Assembly: GCA_012797575.1 (NCBI GenBank)
Contig: JAAZOW010000138.1
Span: 1-5,675, forward strand
DNA length: 5,675 nucleotides
Source of the DNA: Methanomicrobiales archaeon
GTDB lineage: Archaea > Halobacteriota > Methanomicrobia > Methanomicrobiales > Methanoculleaceae
Direction of reading: 5' to 3'
Position numbers and translations under genes: made by a program. The notes under the pieces were generated by a model, which worked only from the letters and a program-made list of their open reading frames with translations, had not been told where the DNA came from and did not search any database. Shown here one piece after another: positions 5,279-5,675 of this stretch (the first letter of the stretch is position 1; every line of letters starts with the position of its first letter).

Positions 5279-5675
5279 ATGTTTGCTGCCTGCCACCTCT
5301 TTATCGGTCTCATTCTGGGTGTTGTGATCGCCGCCCGCCTCGGTGACCGGCGCATCATCGGCTTCACTGCCCTGGGTGGCATCCTCCCCGATCTCATCGA
5401 TAAGCCGGTGGGCCACATCCTGCTCGCGGGATCACTCAACTCCGGGCGGATAGTGGCGCACGGGCTGCTCTTCCTCATACTCCTCTCCATGGCAGGCATC
5501 GCCCTCTGGAGATGGCAAAGGTCGTTTGCGCTCATCGCCACCACCATAGGCGTCGCCTCCCACCAGATCCTCGATACGATGTGGGCGTCACCGGTTGCCT
5601 GGTACTTCCCGCTCCTCGGCCCCTACACGCCGCGCGAGTTCACCAACTACTTCGGCAACGCCATCCTGGCTGAGA
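5279..5675 (+). CDS. YdjM-like membrane protein, metal-dependent hydrolase family (3' end outside window)
   Basis: The first 132 residues of a hydrophobic protein are visible and the frame runs off the right edge. The pattern fits the YdjM (LexA-regulated, inner-membrane-associated hydrolase) family: an early His (His6), then GGILPDLIDKP (33-43), GRIVAHGLLF (56-65) and SHQILDTMW (94-102). His6, Asp38, Asp41, His61, His95 and Asp99 are the likely metal ligands or active-site residues. Hydrophobic segments at about 7-20, 26-40, 60-77 and 83-99 indicate membrane association. The biochemical substrate of this family is not established. The start is well constrained because a TGA sits one codon before the GAG preceding the ATG, and the out-of-frame ATG at 5272 gives a different, implausible product. 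It is divergent from the GTPase gene, with 156 bases between the two starts. No stop codon is visible, so total length is unknown. Confidence 0.85.
   Translation, partial: MFAACHLFIGLILGVVIAARLGDRRIIGFTALGGILPDLIDKPVGHILLAGSLNSGRIVAHGLLFLILLSMAGIALWRWQRSFALIATTIGVASHQILDTMWASPVAWYFPLLGPYTPREFTNYFGNAILAE

Noticed and set aside
1..5675. Search for tRNA, rRNA, CRISPR arrays, insertion sequences, toxin-antitoxin pairs or defence genes
   Set aside because: No clover-leaf, regular repeat-spacer pattern, transposase motif or terminal inverted repeat pair was seen by eye, and every long gene is explained by another family or has no mobile-element character.

Overview
The window looks like ordinary chromosomal sequence from a GC-rich euryarchaeon, most likely a methanogen of the Methanomicrobiales (Methanoculleus-like). 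The reasons are an archaeal/fungal (Ygr210-type) member of the YchF/Obg GTPase family with an archaeal Cys-rich insertion, archaeal-style TATA boxes placed about 28 bases before start codons that lack Shine-Dalgarno sequences, and strong G/C preference at third codon positions. The order and genus are inferred from general character, not from a database match.

Left half (1-3453, + strand): a three-gene run that reads as one operon. It begins inside a long soluble coiled-coil protein whose 5' end lies outside the window (ends 1229). Next is a protein with four predicted membrane helices and a cytosolic, TPR-like helical tail (1283-2119). Last is a complete MATE-family multidrug/cation antiporter (2116-3453), which overlaps the previous stop codon by four bases (ATGA). 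The first two proteins are not recognised; their link to MATE rests on the gene arrangement only.

Middle (3454-3952): a short convergent intergenic region with unusual G8, G4 and G7 tracts and C4...G4 dyads, then a 106-residue uncharacterised protein on the - strand (3549-3869). That gene has its own good TATA box (3893-3900), placed so that its transcript should be leaderless.

Right half (3953-5675): the YchF/Ygr210-like GTPase on the - strand (3953-5122), with a strong Shine-Dalgarno that fixes its start. A 156-base divergent promoter region follows (5123-5278), then the start of a + strand YdjM-like membrane protein (metal-dependent hydrolase family) cut off by the right edge.

I see no tRNA, rRNA, CRISPR array, insertion sequence, phage gene or attachment site. 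Nothing here amounts to a clear new defence or mobile system. The points most worth a second look are the coiled-coil/membrane/MATE operon, the repeat inside the coiled-coil gene, the G-tract convergent region, the canonical guanine-specificity motif plus four-Cys cluster in the GTPase, and the orphan 106-residue gene.
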